Part shown: positions 25,317-33,947 of the stretch, piece after piece
Position numbering within the stretch: the first letter of the stretch is position 1
Layout of the letters: each line of letters starts with the position of its first letter
Program-made: the position numbers and the translations under genes
Notes under the pieces: generated by a model
Databases searched by the model: none
What the model saw: only the letters and a program-made list of their open reading frames with translations
What the model was told of the DNA's origin: nothing
Assembly (NCBI RefSeq): GCF_022436705.1
Contig: NZ_JAKUHT010000003.1
Span: forward strand, 1 to 64,000
Source of the DNA: Nocardioides sp. CFH 31398
GTDB taxonomy: Bacteria > Actinomycetota > Actinomycetes > Propionibacteriales > Nocardioidaceae
Length of the DNA stretch: 64,000 bases
Direction of reading: 5' to 3'

Positions 25317-25958
25317 ATGCGGACCCACGTCGTCGACCACCCGCTCGTCGCGCACAAGCTCACCACGCTGCGCGACGTGGAGACCGACTCGCCGACCTTC
25401 CGGCGCCTGGCCGACGAGCTCGTGACGCTGCTGGCCTACGAGGCCACGCGCGACGTGCGCGTGCAGACCGTGGAGGTCCTCACCCCCGTCTCCCCCGCCG
25501 CCGGGGTACGGCTGGCCGAGAAGCCGCTGGTCGTGCCGATCCTCCGAGCCGGGCTCGGGATGCTCGACGGCATGATGCGGCTGCTGCCCACCGCCGAGGT
25601 CGGCTTCCTCGGGATGGTCCGCAACGAGGAGACGCTCGAGGCGTCGACGTACGCCGAGCGCCTGCCGGACGACCTGTCCGGCCGCCAGTGCTACGTCCTC
25701 GACCCGATGCTCGCCACCGGCGGCACGTTGGCGGCGGCGATCCGCTTCCTCGTCGACCGCGGCGCCGACCACATCACCGCGATCTGCCTGCTCGCCGCCC
25801 CCGAGGGCTGCGAGCGCCTCGAGGCCGGGCTCGCGGGCCTCGAGGTGCCGGTCACGGTGGTCACCGCGGCGATGGACGAGAGGCTCAACGAGGTCGGCTA
25901 CATCGTCCCCGGCCTCGGGGACGCCGGGGACCGGCTATACGGCGTCGCGGGGAACTGA
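25317..25958 (+). CDS. upp: uracil phosphoribosyltransferase
   Basis: A 213-residue type I PRTase making UMP from uracil and PRPP. Typical features are [28 protein letters not shown] at the start, [20 protein letters not shown], the PRPP-binding [16 protein letters not shown], and the uracil-binding C-terminal [20 protein letters not shown]. The ATG at 25317 looks leaderless. With the nucleoside hydrolase of the 4-11 kb operon it could complete uridine salvage, although the loci are 15 kb apart. A thioesterase gene follows after 7 bp. Confidence 0.96.
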   Translation: MRTHVVDHPLVAHKLTTLRDVETDSPTFRRLADELVTLLAYEATRDVRVQTVEVLTPVSPAAGVRLAEKPLVVPILRAGLGMLDGMMRLLPTAEVGFLGMVRNEETLEASTYAERLPDDLSGRQCYVLDPMLATGGTLAAAIRFLVDRGADHITAICLLAAPEGCERLEAGLAGLEVPVTVVTAAMDERLNEVGYIVPGLGDAGDRLYGVAGN

Positions 25959-25965
25959 GCCCGGC

Positions 25966-26763
25966 ATGACCGAGCCGTCGGCGTACTACCTGCCGGTCGA
26001 CCCCGACGCCGGCCTCTTCGACTCGACCCCGGCGACGGAGAGCCCCTGGGACGCGGCGTCCCAGCACGGCGGCCCCCCGGCCGCGCTGCTGCTGCGGGCG
26101 ATCGACGCCACCGCCTCCGACCCGACCGCGATGCCGGTCGCGCGCCTCAGCGTCGACATGCTGGGCGGGATCCCGCAGGGACGCATGCGTACCGAGGCCA
26201 CCGTCGTCCGCCCCGGCAAGCGGGTGGAGATGGTGGAGGCGAGCCTCTACGCGGACGACGACCTCGCCGTGCGCGCCACCGCGTGGCGGATCCGCCGCGG
26301 CCCCGCCACCACCACCGACCACGTCACCGCGGGTGACGTCCCGCCGCTCCCCGACGAGCAGCCGCAGCGCTACTTCCCCGGCACCAGCCCCGACTGGGGC
26401 TACGGCCGCTCGGTCGAGTGGCGATTCGTGGCCGGTGGGTACGCCGAGCCGGGCCCCGCCACGGTGTGGGCGCGGCCGCGGATCCCGCTGGTCGAGGGCG
26501 AGGAGGCGACCCCGCAGCAGCGGGCGATGGTCGTCGCCGACTCCGCCAACGGGCTGTCGGGCCAGCTGCCGATGACCGAGTGGCTCTTCATCCCCCCGAC
26601 GGTGACGGTCACCTTCCAGCGGCCGCCGACCGGCGAGTGGATCCTGCTCGACGCCGCAACCACGATCGGCCCCGACGGCACCGGCCTCGCCTCGGGCACC
26701 CTCTCCGACGCCGACGGCCTCGTCGCCGCCGTCGCCCAGCCCCTGCTCGTCGCGCGCCGCTGA
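25966..26763 (+). CDS. acyl-CoA thioesterase-like protein (TesB/4HBT_3 type)
   Basis: A 265-residue double hot-dog protein. The N-terminal half carries SPWDAASQHGGPPAALLLRAIDA followed by ARLSVDMLGGIPQGRMRTEATVVRPGKRVEMVEASLYADD, the usual pattern of TesB-like thioesterases in actinobacteria. The second half has the LFIPPTVTVTFQRPPTGEWILLDA strand pair. It should hydrolyse a fatty acyl-CoA; chain length is not readable. It may be co-transcribed with upp (7-bp gap). Confidence 0.85.
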   Translation: MTEPSAYYLPVDPDAGLFDSTPATESPWDAASQHGGPPAALLLRAIDATASDPTAMPVARLSVDMLGGIPQGRMRTEATVVRPGKRVEMVEASLYADDDLAVRATAWRIRRGPATTTDHVTAGDVPPLPDEQPQRYFPGTSPDWGYGRSVEWRFVAGGYAEPGPATVWARPRIPLVEGEEATPQQRAMVVADSANGLSGQLPMTEWLFIPPTVTVTFQRPPTGEWILLDAATTIGPDGTGLASGTLSDADGLVAAVAQPLLVARR

Positions 26764-26814
26764 GGCGGCGCGTGGTTGCGGGTCGTCTGGGTCGCACGGG
26801 TCCCGCTGGTGCGC

Positions 26815-26904
26815 GGGTTTCACCAGCCGGCTGGTGAAACCCCGACTCGGCCCTCGAAACTTCGGGGGCCAAGTCGGGACATCACGGGTCGGCTGGTGAA
26901 ACCC
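26815..26904. repeat. palindromic repeat element between convergent genes
   Basis: A perfect 28-bp palindrome at 26815-26842, with arms GGGTTTCACCAGCC / GGCTGGTGAAACCC. A further half copy, GGCTGGTGAAACCC, lies at 26891-26904. Between them CCGACTCGG and CCAAGTCGGG form further weak dyads. The element occupies the 285-bp gap between the convergent thioesterase and response-regulator genes and could stop transcription from both sides. The remaining sequence to 27048 shows nothing recognisable. Confidence 0.8.
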
Positions 26905-27048
26905 CCGAGCGCGACCCCGAGCGCTCGCCCGGATCAGCGCGGGACGAAGCGCTGGAGCACCTCGCGTCGTGGGTGCGGACGCGTCCGTGGACGCCACGGG
27001 GTGGACCTCACCTCCCCCGCCCGGGGCGACGGCGAACCAGAACCGCGC

Positions 27049-27699
27049 TCACCCGCCGGGTCGGACCAGCCCGTGCTCGTAGGCGAGGACGACGGCCTGC
27101 ACCCGGTCCCGCAGCCCGAGCTTGGCGAGCACCCGCGCGACGTGGGTCTTGACCGTCTGGATGCTCACGACCAGCTCGGCGGCGATCTCGGCGTTGCTGC
27201 GCCCGCGGGCCACCAGCTCGAGGACCTCCGCCTCCCGGGTGGTGAGGTGCTCGTAGCCGCGCGGCGGCCCGTCGCGGCCGGCGCGCGTGAACTCCGCGAC
27301 CAGGCGACGAGTGATGGAGGGCGCCAGCAGCTCCTCGCCCCGGACGACGGCGTGGACGGCGGCGACCAGCCGGTCGCCCGGACCGTCCTTGAGCAGGAAC
27401 CCGCTCGCCCCGGCCAGCAGCGCGTCGTACACCAGCTGCGAGCGGTCGAAGGTGGTGAGGATGACCACGCGGGTGCCGGGCAGGGTCCCGGTGATCCGCC
27501 GCGTCGCCGCGATGCCGTCGAGGCCGGGCATCCGGATGTCCATCAGGACGACGTCGGGGCGCAGCGCCTGCGCGAGCTCGACGGCCGTCGCGCCGTCGGG
27601 CGCCTCGCCCAGGACGGCGACGTCCGGCTCGGGCTCCAGCAGCATCCGCAGGCCGGCCCGCACGAGGTCGTGGTCGTCGGCGAGCAGGACGCCGATCAT
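27049..27699 (-). CDS. two-component response regulator, NarL/LuxR family
   Basis: A 216-residue regulator. The receiver domain has the acidic pair in VLLADDHDLVR, the phospho-acceptor Asp in DVVLMDIRMPGLDG (about 53), the Thr in VVILTTFD and the Lys in FLLKDGP. The C-terminal LuxR helix-turn-helix is LTTREAEVLELVARGRSNAEIAAELVVSIQTVKTHVARVLAKLG. The ATG overlaps the stop of the kinase gene (ATGA). Together they form a complete two-component system; the likely own-promoter target is the repeat cluster at 29481-29530. Confidence 0.95.
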   Translation of the reverse strand: MIGVLLADDHDLVRAGLRMLLEPEPDVAVLGEAPDGATAVELAQALRPDVVLMDIRMPGLDGIAATRRITGTLPGTRVVILTTFDRSQLVYDALLAGASGFLLKDGPGDRLVAAVHAVVRGEELLAPSITRRLVAEFTRAGRDGPPRGYEHLTTREAEVLELVARGRSNAEIAAELVVSIQTVKTHVARVLAKLGLRDRVQAVVLAYEHGLVRPGG

Positions 27700-29444
27700 C
27701 CGACACCGACCGGGCACGCCGCGGGCGCCGGGACCTCCGCGACCACGCGGAACCCGCCGTCGTCGGGCCCCCAGCGCAGCGCACCGCCCCGCTCGGCGAG
27801 GACGGCGGCCAGGCCGGCCAGCCCGGTGCCGGACCCGCGCACCGGCGGCTGGCCGGCGCCGGGCGCACGACCGGTGTCCCTCACGTCGACCCGCCAGCCG
27901 GCTCCCGACCGGGCCACGACCACCGACGCGGTGGCCTCCGGCGCGTGCCGGGCCACGTTCACGAGCGCCTCCCGGACGACCCGGTGCACGAGGGCGCCGG
28001 CGGCACCGCGGGGTGGCGGCCCCGGCTCGGTCGACGCGGTGGTCGCCACCCCGACGAGCCGCCCGAGGGCACGGATGCGCGAGGCGTCGAGGACGTCGTC
28101 GTCGGCGAGGGCGTCGAGGCCGTCGCGGAGCTCGGCCACCCCTCCCGCCGCGGTCGCCGCGATCGTCGCGAGGGCCTCCGCTGCACCGGCGGGGTGACGG
28201 CGAGCCGCCGAGGCCTGGAGGCAGACGACGGTCAGCGTGTGGGCGACGGTGTCGTGCAGCCGGCTCGCCAGCGCCTGCCGCTCGCGAGCCGTCGCCAGGC
28301 GGGTCGCGGCGTCGCGGCCCGCCGCGAGGGCGTCCACCACCTCCGCCGTACGCCGGGCCCGGGCGTGCCACCCGGCGGCGAGGCGCCCCAGCAGCACCGT
28401 GGCGGTGAGCCAGGCGACGACCATGACGTCCTCGGCCGGACCGGCCTCGTCGACGTCGACCGCCGAAAGGTGTCCCAGCAGCAGGGCGGACGCGACCGTG
28501 GCGAGCCACGTCGGGACCCACCACCACGAACGGGACCAGGCGCCGAGCGAGTAGACGAGCACCGACAGCAGGGCGATGCCGGTCACCGTGGCGGGCACGG
28601 GCGTCAGCCACGCGGTGGCGGCCGCGGCGGCGACGAGGAGCACGAGGGCGGCGAGGACCGGCCGGGAGCGGCGGAGCACCAGGGGCGCGGCCACCAGCAC
28701 CCCGGCCAGGGCGCACAGCCACGACGGCCCACGGGCCAGCGGGTGGACGACCATCTCGACCGCGACGGCGACGCCGATCGCCGCGGCCAGGCCCAGGTCC
28801 GCCCACGACGGACGCGGCGCCGGGGCGGCGTCCTGCGCCTGCGACGTCGACGCGGGCGGCTCCGGCGCGGCGAGGGAGCCGAGGACGTCGCGGACCTCGT
28901 CGAGCGCCCCCCGGGCCTCGGACTCCAGGACCGCCAGGGCGCCGGCGTCGCCGACCCGGCGCGCTCCGTCGGCGCGGACGGCGATCGCGGCGAGACGCTC
29001 GGTCACGCCGACGTGCACCTGCTGCTGCACCCGGGCCTGCTCCTCGAGGCGGGCCGCCAGGACGGCCTGCCGCTCCTGCTCCTCGAGCTCGTCCGCGAGG
29101 GCGCGCAGCCGGTCGACCTGCGCCGCGCGAGCGGTGACGACCCGGCCGGCGGCGGCGGGCCCGGCCACGAACGCCAGGAAGAACACGGCGTCGTCCAGCG
29201 GGTGGTACGCCGCGCCGCTGAGCTGGCTGACCGCGCAGAGGCACCCCGCGCTCACCGGCACCATGAGCAGCGCGACCCGCGGTCCGAGCCACGCACCGGC
29301 CGCGTACCCGGCGATCGCGGCGAGGAGGGTCAGCACGACCCCGTCGACCAGCAGCGGCCACCCCGCCGCGAGGGCGACGAGCGGCGTCAGGGTCACCAGC
29401 GCGACCACGACCCACGCGACGGCGGACGGGACGGGCCGGGACAC
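27696..29444 (-). CDS. sensor histidine kinase (HisKA_3) with duplicated DHp-like region
   Basis: A 582-residue kinase, longer than the usual 400 or so. Order: first hydrophobic block (about 10-105), a coiled coil leading into a DHp-like helix pair (about 120-192; VHVGVTERL, with His144 kept but the following Asp replaced by Val), a second membrane block (about 215-355), then an intact HisKA_3 DHp (SRLHDTVAHTL, His397) and HATPase domain (EALVNVARHA N-box, DVRDTGR, GTGLAGLAAVLAERGG). The first half has no ATPase domain, so it looks like a fused, ATPase-less kinase half. The GTG at 29444 lies 7 nt after TAGGCT (leaderless). Confidence 0.92.
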   Translation of the reverse strand: MSRPVPSAVAWVVVALVTLTPLVALAAGWPLLVDGVVLTLLAAIAGYAAGAWLGPRVALLMVPVSAGCLCAVSQLSGAAYHPLDDAVFFLAFVAGPAAAGRVVTARAAQVDRLRALADELEEQERQAVLAARLEEQARVQQQVHVGVTERLAAIAVRADGARRVGDAGALAVLESEARGALDEVRDVLGSLAAPEPPASTSQAQDAAPAPRPSWADLGLAAAIGVAVAVEMVVHPLARGPSWLCALAGVLVAAPLVLRRSRPVLAALVLLVAAAAATAWLTPVPATVTGIALLSVLVYSLGAWSRSWWWVPTWLATVASALLLGHLSAVDVDEAGPAEDVMVVAWLTATVLLGRLAAGWHARARRTAEVVDALAAGRDAATRLATARERQALASRLHDTVAHTLTVVCLQASAARRHPAGAAEALATIAATAAGGVAELRDGLDALADDDVLDASRIRALGRLVGVATTASTEPGPPPRGAAGALVHRVVREALVNVARHAPEATASVVVARSGAGWRVDVRDTGRAPGAGQPPVRGSGTGLAGLAAVLAERGGALRWGPDDGGFRVVAEVPAPAACPVGVG

Positions 29445-29480
29445 GGAGCCGAGCCTAGGCAGCGACGACCCCGTCGCGCC

Positions 29481-29530
29481 TCACTCCGCAGAGTGACGCG
29501 GACTGACGCGGACTGACGCGAGGTGACGCG
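29481..29530. promoter_or_regulatory. 10-bp direct repeats plus palindrome upstream of the kinase promoter
   Basis: TGACGCG is repeated four times at exactly 10-bp spacing (29494, 29504, 29514, 29524). The first copy overlaps a perfect dyad TCACTC-CGCA-GAGTGA (29481-29496). Relative to the predicted start at 29444 the block covers about -37 to -86, a position suited to an activator such as the LuxR-type regulator of this operon. Confidence 0.55.
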
Positions 29531-29552
29531 GGGAGGCCGGGCCCGGCGGCCG

Positions 29553-30950
29553 CTACAGCTTCTTGACCCCCGCCAGCACCTCGGTCAGCGACTCGCGCGC
29601 GTCGCCGAACAGCAGCATGGTGCCGGGCTGGTAGAGCAGCTCGTTCTCGATGCCGGCGAAGCCGGGACGCATGGACCGCTTGAGGAAGACGGTCTGCTTG
29701 GCCTTGTCGGCGTCGAGGATCGGCATGCCGTAGATCGGGGACGACTTCTCGGTGCGCGCGGCGGGGTTCACCACGTCGTTGGCGCCGACGACGAGGACGA
29801 CGTCGGCGGTCGGGAAGTCGCCGTTGATCCGGTCCATCTCACGCAGCTGGTCGTAGGGCACCTGCGCCTCGGCGAGCAGCACGTTCATGTGCCCGGGCAT
29901 GCGCCCGGCCACCGGGTGGATCGCGTAGTCGACACGGACGCCGCGCTCGGCGAGCAGGTCGACGAGCTCGCGCAGCGTGTGCTGGGCCTGCGCGACGGCG
30001 AGGCCGTAGCCGGGGACGACGATCACGCGGTCGGCGTACGCCAGGGTGATGGCGACGTCCTCCGCCGTCCCGGAGCGCACGGGACGGTCCGAGGCGGTGG
30101 TCGAGCCGAGCGTCGAGCCGCCCTTCAGGGCGCCGAAGAGGATGCCCGAGACCGACCGGCCCATCCCGTTGGCCATCAGCAGCGTGAGGAAGGTGCCGGA
30201 CGCACCGACCAGGGTGCCGCCCACGAGCAGCACCGTGTTGCCGAGCAGCCAGCCGGAGCCGGCGACGCACAGGCCGGTGAAGGCGTTGAGCAGCGAGATG
30301 ACGATGGGCACGTCGGCCCCACCGACCGGCAGCACGAGCAGGACGCCGAACGCGAGGCCGAGCAGCGCGAGGACGAACCCCAGCCACAGCGACTGGCCGC
30401 CGACGGTCAGCCACACGGCGCCCGCGAGCGCCAGGACGAGGACGCCGACCACGGCGACCGGCAGGCCCGGGAACACCACCGGGCGGGAGGTCATGAGCTC
30501 CTGCAGCTTGGCGAAGGTGACGACCGAGCCGGCGAACGAGACCGTGCCGACGACCACGGTGAAGGCGGTGATGGCCCAGGTGTCCCAGCCGAGGACGTCG
30601 AGGTCGGCGTAGGCGAGGAACTCCTCGAGCTCCACCAGCGCGACCAGCGCGGCGGCGCCGCCGCCGACGCCGTTGAAGAGCGCCACCATCTGCGGCATCT
30701 GCGTCATCTGCACCCGCTGGGCGCCGAGGACGCCGAGCACGGTGCCGACCACGATCGCGCCCACCATCAGCAGGACGTTGTCGAGGTCGAGGTAGAGGAA
30801 CGGCAGCAGGCAGGCGACCGTCGCGGCGACCGCGCCGACGAGGTTGCCGGCGCGGGCGGTCCGGGGGCCCGACAGGCCCTTGAGCGCGAGGATGAACCCG
30901 ACGGCGCAGAGCAGGTAGACCAGCTGCACCCAGGTCGGCGCCGCCATCAC
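29553..30950 (-). CDS. pntB: NAD(P) transhydrogenase subunit beta
   Basis: A 465-residue beta subunit of proton-translocating transhydrogenase, exchanging hydride between NADH and NADP+. About nine membrane helices form domain II, followed by the NADP-binding domain III: ITLAYADRVIVVPGYGLAVAQAQHTLRELVDLL, then RMPGHMNVLLAEAQVPYD, DVVLVVGANDVVNPAA and YGMPILDADKAKQTVFLKRSM. All are standard pntB motifs. The ATG overlaps the pntA2 stop (30947-30950), and it closes the three-gene operon. Confidence 0.96.
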   Translation of the reverse strand: MMAAPTWVQLVYLLCAVGFILALKGLSGPRTARAGNLVGAVAATVACLLPFLYLDLDNVLLMVGAIVVGTVLGVLGAQRVQMTQMPQMVALFNGVGGGAAALVALVELEEFLAYADLDVLGWDTWAITAFTVVVGTVSFAGSVVTFAKLQELMTSRPVVFPGLPVAVVGVLVLALAGAVWLTVGGQSLWLGFVLALLGLAFGVLLVLPVGGADVPIVISLLNAFTGLCVAGSGWLLGNTVLLVGGTLVGASGTFLTLLMANGMGRSVSGILFGALKGGSTLGSTTASDRPVRSGTAEDVAITLAYADRVIVVPGYGLAVAQAQHTLRELVDLLAERGVRVDYAIHPVAGRMPGHMNVLLAEAQVPYDQLREMDRINGDFPTADVVLVVGANDVVNPAARTEKSSPIYGMPILDADKAKQTVFLKRSMRPGFAGIENELLYQPGTMLLFGDARESLTEVLAGVKKL

Positions 30951-31246
30951 GGGCGGCCCTTGGCGCCGGACGCCGGACGGCGGCGCGAGAACATCTGCAG
31001 CATCCGGTCGGTCACGACGAAGCCGCCGACCATGTTGATGGTGGCGAGCACGATCGCCAGGGTGCCCAGCGCGACGAACACCGGCTCGTCCGTCGACCCG
31101 GTGACGAGGATCGCGCCGAGCAGGATCACGCCGTGGATCGCGTTCGCGCCCGACATCAACGGCGTGTGGAGGGTCGAGGAGACCTTCGAGATGACCTCGA
31201 CGCCCACGAACACGCTGAGCACGAGGATGGTCAGGAGCTCGATCAC
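30947..31246 (-). CDS. pntA2: NAD(P) transhydrogenase subunit alpha 2 (membrane part)
   Basis: A 99-residue membrane polypeptide with three to four hydrophobic helices, corresponding to the C-terminal domain II piece of a full-length PntA. VFVGVEVISKVSSTLHTPLMSGANAIHGVILLGA is the conserved family stretch. The GTG start at 31246 overlaps the stop of pntA1 (GTGA). The separate alpha-1/alpha-2 arrangement is common in actinobacteria and alphaproteobacteria. Confidence 0.93.
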   Translation of the reverse strand: MIELLTILVLSVFVGVEVISKVSSTLHTPLMSGANAIHGVILLGAILVTGSTDEPVFVALGTLAIVLATINMVGGFVVTDRMLQMFSRRRPASGAKGRP

Positions 31247-32475
31247 AGGGAACCGCCTTGCAGGACCGCTCGGGTCATCTCGTGGACGACGACGCCGTCC
31301 TTGACGACGCAGGACTTCGCCACGACCTCGTCCTCCATGTCGGGGGCGAACCGCAGCACCCTCTCGCCGGGCGGGCCCGGGGGCCCGGGCGGCGGCGGGG
31401 TGTCCGCGGCGGCCTCGTCGCCGGGCCCGGCCGCGCCGGCGCCCGGGTCGGCGGCGGGCGGCTCGTCGGTGGTCATGAGGGTGACGAGGGCGAGCAGGTT
31501 CGCGGCGTACAGGCGGGAGGCGGGGTCGGGCATCTGCGAGGGGACGTTCTCCCCGCCCCACACCTGGGCGTCGCCCACGCGGACGACCCGACCGGGCTCG
31601 GAGCGCTCCACGTTGCCGCCGGACTCCGCGGCGAGGTCGACGACGACCGAGCCGGGGCTCATCGCCTCGACCATCTCGCGGGTCACCAGCAGCGGCGCGG
31701 GTCGGCCGGGGACGGCAGCGGTGGTGATGAGGGCGTCGGCGGCCGCGACGTGCGGGGCGAGCAGCGCGCGCTGGCGCTCCGCCCGGTCGGTGGTCATCTC
31801 CTTGGCGTAGCCGCCCTCGCCCGAGAGGTCCTCGAGGTCGAGGGTGATGGCCTCGGCACCCATCGAGCGGATCTCCTCGGCGGCGGCCGGCCGGACGTCG
31901 TACGCCTTGACGACCGCGCCGAGCCGCTTCGACGTCGCGATGGCCTGGAGCCCCGCGACACCGGCGCCGAGCACCAGCACCTGCGCGGGCTGGACGGTGC
32001 CGGCGGCGGTCATGTTGAGGGGGAAGAACCGACGCAGCAGGCCGGCGGCGACGATCGCCGAGCGGTAGCCGGCGACGAGGGCCTGGGACGACAGGGCGTC
32101 CATCGACTGGGCCCGGGAGATGCGCGGCAGCAGCTCCATCGCCCAGGCGTCGACCCCGCAGTCGCGCAGCTCGCCGATCGTGTCGGCCGCGGACGTCGGC
32201 AGGAACGACACGACCGCGGACCCGCGGGGGATGCGCCGCACCGTCGTCGGGGCGAGGGGCTGGACGGCGAGGACCAGGTCGGCACCCTCGAGCGCCTGGG
32301 GGTCGAGGACGGCGCCCGCGTCGGCGTACGCCTCGTCGTCGAACCCGGCCGGGATGCCGGCGCCCGGCTCGACGTGCACCTCGGCGCCCATCGCGACGAG
32401 GCGGCCCGCGACCTCGGGCACCACCGCGACCCGCGCCTCGTCCCGGCGCGTCTCCCGCGCCACCGCGATCCTCAC
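31243..32475 (-). CDS. pntA1: NAD(P) transhydrogenase subunit alpha 1 (NAD-binding part)
   Basis: A 410-residue NAD(H)-binding domain I, related to alanine dehydrogenase. Motifs: RIAVARETRRDEARVAVVPEVAGRL at the start, RISRAQSMDALSSQ, the dinucleotide fold QVLVLGAGVAGLQAIATSKRLGAVVKAYDVRPAA, and TTAAVPGRPAPLLVTREMVEAM. A Pro/Gly-rich linker (PPPPGPPGPPG) precedes a short C-terminal segment. The GTG at 32475 has a TAGGTT -10 hexamer 7 nt upstream (leaderless), so this is the operon's first gene. Confidence 0.94.
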   Translation of the reverse strand: MRIAVARETRRDEARVAVVPEVAGRLVAMGAEVHVEPGAGIPAGFDDEAYADAGAVLDPQALEGADLVLAVQPLAPTTVRRIPRGSAVVSFLPTSAADTIGELRDCGVDAWAMELLPRISRAQSMDALSSQALVAGYRSAIVAAGLLRRFFPLNMTAAGTVQPAQVLVLGAGVAGLQAIATSKRLGAVVKAYDVRPAAAEEIRSMGAEAITLDLEDLSGEGGYAKEMTTDRAERQRALLAPHVAAADALITTAAVPGRPAPLLVTREMVEAMSPGSVVVDLAAESGGNVERSEPGRVVRVGDAQVWGGENVPSQMPDPASRLYAANLLALVTLMTTDEPPAADPGAGAAGPGDEAAADTPPPPGPPGPPGERVLRFAPDMEDEVVAKSCVVKDGVVVHEMTRAVLQGGSL

Positions 32476-32524
32476 GGGGCTGAACCTAAGGCATGGGACC
32501 GACGGTGTCCCGGTCCCGCGCAGG

Positions 32525-33151
32525 TCAGCCGCGCACCACGTCCAGCAGCAGGGACGGGGCGACCTCGTCGAGGGCGTCGCGCGACTGCGAGAAGGTGTGG
32601 AACCGCAGCCGCCCGACCGACAGCCACTCGGTCGAGAGCCGGACGACGGTCCGGCCGCGCACGCCCGGGGTCCGCTCCACGGTGATGCGCTGGGGCTCCA
32701 CCCGCTCGCTCTCCCCGGACTCCGGGTCGACGGCGAACAGCTTGGCGGGACCACCCGCGTTGCCGAGGAAGAAGAACCAGGTCCGGCCGCTGGCCGGGTG
32801 CTCGAGCATGGTCAGCTGCTGCTGCCTGCGGACGCCGGTCGAGCGGCCGTCGCGCAGCTCGGCCCACTGCACGGTCACGACGATGTTGTGCCCGGCCTGC
32901 CACGGGGTGCGGTACGTCGCCCTCAAAATGTCGGCGTGACGGTTGGCCTCGGCCCCGCGGTCCTCCCCGAACGGGTGCTGCACGTCGCCGCGCGGGTCCT
33001 TGACCAGGTCGTGGTAGCGCGCGGCCGCCCGCTGCAGGCCGGCGCCCGGGTCGGACGCCGGGTCCGCCGCCGACGCGGGCGGGGCGAGACCGAGCAGACC
33101 GCTGAGCAGCACGAGGGCCGCCGGGCCGAGGAGACGCTGACGCAGAGGCAC
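32525..33151 (-). CDS. exported protein of a DPRGD paralogue family, copy 1
   Basis: A 208-residue predicted secreted protein of a family I do not recognise. The GTG start gives a clear signal peptide (basic start, LLGPAALVLLSGLLGLA core, ASA cleavage). The mature part carries the family blocks: KDPRGD, then ATYRTPWQAG, VQWAELRDGRSTGVRRQ, a strand near FFFLGNAGG, VRLSTEWLSVGRLRF and the terminal LLLDVV. No catalytic motif, lipobox or membrane anchor is visible. The last gene of the cluster, 98 bp after copy 2. A predicted all-beta fold is inference. Confidence 0.75.
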   Translation of the reverse strand: MPLRQRLLGPAALVLLSGLLGLAPPASAADPASDPGAGLQRAAARYHDLVKDPRGDVQHPFGEDRGAEANRHADILRATYRTPWQAGHNIVVTVQWAELRDGRSTGVRRQQQLTMLEHPASGRTWFFFLGNAGGPAKLFAVDPESGESERVEPQRITVERTPGVRGRTVVRLSTEWLSVGRLRFHTFSQSRDALDEVAPSLLLDVVRG

Positions 33152-33249
33152 GAAACGGTCCCCATCCTGCTCGACGGGCGACCCCACGTCGCCCTGCGCG
33201 CACTCTTGCACAGCGCACGGGTCGGCGACGAGGGTGACGTCGGCCCGGT

Positions 33250-33855
33250 TCAGCGCGGCGTGCCGACGTACAGGGGTCGTGACGTCGCGACAGGATCGCG
33301 CGGGCGGGAGATCGGCCCCCCGCTCCACGAGGTGAACGAGGTCCTCCTGCGATCGACGCGGCGCATCCACTCGGTCGACATCCGCAGGTCCATCCGGCCG
33401 TTCGCCCCGAAGTCGTAGTCGACCTCGACCCGGTCGGGCCTGATGACGCGGACCTCCTCGTCACCGGAGTAGTCCTCGAGCTCGACGCGTCCGTCGTTGC
33501 CGACGTACACCGTCCACGACCCGTAGCCGAACCGGTCACCGAACTCGGTCCACAGCAGCTGGTCGGGACTCCCCCTGCGCCGACCGTCCACCAACCGGAC
33601 CCACCGGGCCGTGATCCGTAGCTCACCGCCGACCCTGAAGGGGGTCCTGTAGCGGACCCTGGTCAGGTCCGCCGTCGACTCGTCCCCGCCCGGACGGACC
33701 ACGTCCCCGCGCGGGTCCTCGACGACCTGGACGTGCGACGGCGTCGCCGGCTCGTCGGCCGCGGTCGCCGTCCCTGGTGCCGTGCCCGGCACCAGGGCCA
33801 CCGCGAGCAGGGCAGGCACGGCGAGCAACCGGGCCGTCGGTCGGATGGTGCGCAT
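33250..33855 (-). CDS. exported protein of a DPRGD paralogue family, copy 2
   Basis: A 201-residue predicted secreted protein. Signal peptide: MRTIRPTARLLAVPALLAVA region with an A-T-A-A cleavage area. Family blocks are EDPRGDVV, VRYRTPFRVGGELRITARWVRL, VYVGNDGRVEL, RPDRVEVDYDFGANGRMDLRMSTEWM and the terminal PLYVGTPR. The RRQ block of the other copies reads SPDQLLW here, so this copy is more divergent in the middle. It follows copy 3 after 92 bp. Confidence 0.75.
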   Translation of the reverse strand: MRTIRPTARLLAVPALLAVALVPGTAPGTATAADEPATPSHVQVVEDPRGDVVRPGGDESTADLTRVRYRTPFRVGGELRITARWVRLVDGRRRGSPDQLLWTEFGDRFGYGSWTVYVGNDGRVELEDYSGDEEVRVIRPDRVEVDYDFGANGRMDLRMSTEWMRRVDRRRTSFTSWSGGPISRPRDPVATSRPLYVGTPR

Positions 33856-33947
33856 GCGGGTCCTCGTCTCCTCCGGGCGCCCGAGCGCGCCCCCTTCACC
33901 CTCTACGCCGCCGGCGACGGATCGGTTGCCCGGCCCGGCGACGCGCG

